Shown here one piece after another: positions 63,254 through 64,000 of a stretch of DNA of 64,000 nt. How positions within the stretch are numbered: position 1 is the stretch's first letter; every line of letters starts with the position of its first letter. This stretch comes from Plasmodiophora brassicae (Eukaryota; Endomyxa: Phytomyxea; Phytomyxea; Plasmodiophorida). Position numbers and translations under genes: made by a program. Below the pieces are notes generated by a model, which made no database searches, was not told the origin of the DNA, and saw nothing but the letters and a program-made list of their open reading frames with translations. The stretch lies in assembly GCA_036867785.1 (NCBI GenBank), contig CP145424.1, positions 806,001-870,000 of the forward strand. The letters are read 5' to 3'.

Positions 63254-64000
63254 CTTATGGGCGGTACCCATGCACGCGTAATACTCTGTATGCCATATTT
63301 GAGATCCTCGTAAACATCATTCAACTGCATGCTGAAGATACCCGTGCATTGCCTCTCTTTGCATACGCCAGTCATGTGAATGGTAGACTGCCTGGGTCAG
63401 TGGATAGTGTAGCGACTGTTTGGTGCGGCATACCATCGCCTACGTGGCGTGTCCCCCGTTCGCCCACGCGGATGCAAACAGCAATGCAACAACGGGCACT
63501 CGTCCACCGTCTCTGCACTGTGTTTTGTCGGCCTGTAAAGAATATGACCTCCAGCCTGGTCACTGAATCGTCGGACGCCCTCTGAGTCCCCGCCGAATGA
63601 TTCACGCAGGCGCTGCATACCTCTGTTGCCATGGCGAGCCGTTACTTCGGCCGGCTTAAGCCCCACGAGGTCCCATCAGCAACTAACTGCCACTTCACCG
63701 CGTTAGGTGTCCACGAGACCAATGGGAATCCTTTATGGCAACGCCCTTGGGACGCTTTGATCCCCCCTTCCTAAGGCCTACTCATAATTGACGGAAGTCA
63801 CCCCTCCTCGTAACTGTGGCTAATCCGGGGACGACCTCCGTCAAGGTCGGTATTATCCTACTGCAGTTTCATTCGCCGGTTCCGAATCCCAGTCGCCAGC
63901 TGTTGATGCAGGATGGATAACGAGTATCGTTAAAGTTATCAACGCAAATTTGGCCTGTCGCGTCAAGTGCAAACGGACCGGCACACTCGAATGCAATAAT
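63254..64000. other. No gene recognised at the window end
   Basis: GC content drops and no frame longer than about 90 codons carries a family motif. The minus frame 63666-63397 (RPTKHSAETVDECPLLHCCL) has a Cys/His pair but nothing decisive. The character resembles the gene-poor zones at 1-3 kb and 33-36 kb. A mobile-element remnant running off the window is possible. Confidence 0.4.

Noticed and set aside
63397-63666. Retroelement endonuclease-like zinc motif in a minus frame
   Set aside because: Only one Cys and two nearby His/Cys residues fit, with no reverse-transcriptase motif nearby; too weak to name.

Overview
This is nuclear DNA from a GC-rich, gene-dense, unicellular-looking eukaryote. 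Most genes carry zero to six very short GT-AG introns (about 45-70 bp), codons favour G or C in third position, and intergenic gaps are often only 30-300 bp. The gene set is eukaryotic: 20S proteasome alpha4, P4-ATPase, two Rac GTPases, glycyl-tRNA synthetase, H3K9-type SET protein, diacylglycerol lipase, SFT2. Aerobic mitochondria are implied by complex I NDUFB9, an IF1-type ATPase inhibitor, a DNAJC11-like protein and a DYW-type PPR protein. Rac genes with an amoeba-style secreted lectin and vWD protein suggest a free-living protist, perhaps amoebozoan; I cannot name the species. A trichohyalin-like coiled-coil protein hints at a flagellum but does not prove it.

Layout. 1-3 kb: gene-poor, with a TIR element, two fold-back palindromes and a transposase remnant. 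3-12.4 kb: LisH/C2H2 protein, three small unknown genes, a P4-ATPase. 13-17.2 kb: a zinc-finger plus chymotrypsin-fold protein followed by a patchwork of copied 3' gene ends around the IF1 gene. 17.2-24.8 kb: secreted vWD protein, a conserved small protein, SFT2, SET methyltransferase, zeta-type P-loop kinase. 24.8-26.8 kb: ABCC remnant and a copied kinase tail. 26.8-32.7 kb: PPR-DYW, a helical protein, a zinc alcohol dehydrogenase. 32.7-36.5 kb: second gene-poor zone with LRR remnants and an LTR-retrotransposon fossil. 36.5-53.5 kb: lectin, NDUFB9, cold-shock protein, membrane proteins, proteasome alpha4, DAG lipase, PabA-PabB fusion, Rac A. 53.9-63.3 kb: coiled-coil protein, DNAJC11, small membrane protein, DDX28-like helicase, GlyRS, Rac B. 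The last 700 bp has no recognisable gene.

The most unusual theme is repeated local copying of gene fragments. Copied pieces are mostly 3' gene ends, often inverted beside their source, and one copy keeps its intron, so copying was at DNA level. Several other palindromes exist, including a perfect 93-bp-arm fold-back inside a lectin intron. Transcripts through these would be hairpins. The two Rac genes also share a nearly identical 5' block, consistent with gene conversion. All exon models are hand-derived from splice sites and reading frame and have no transcript support.
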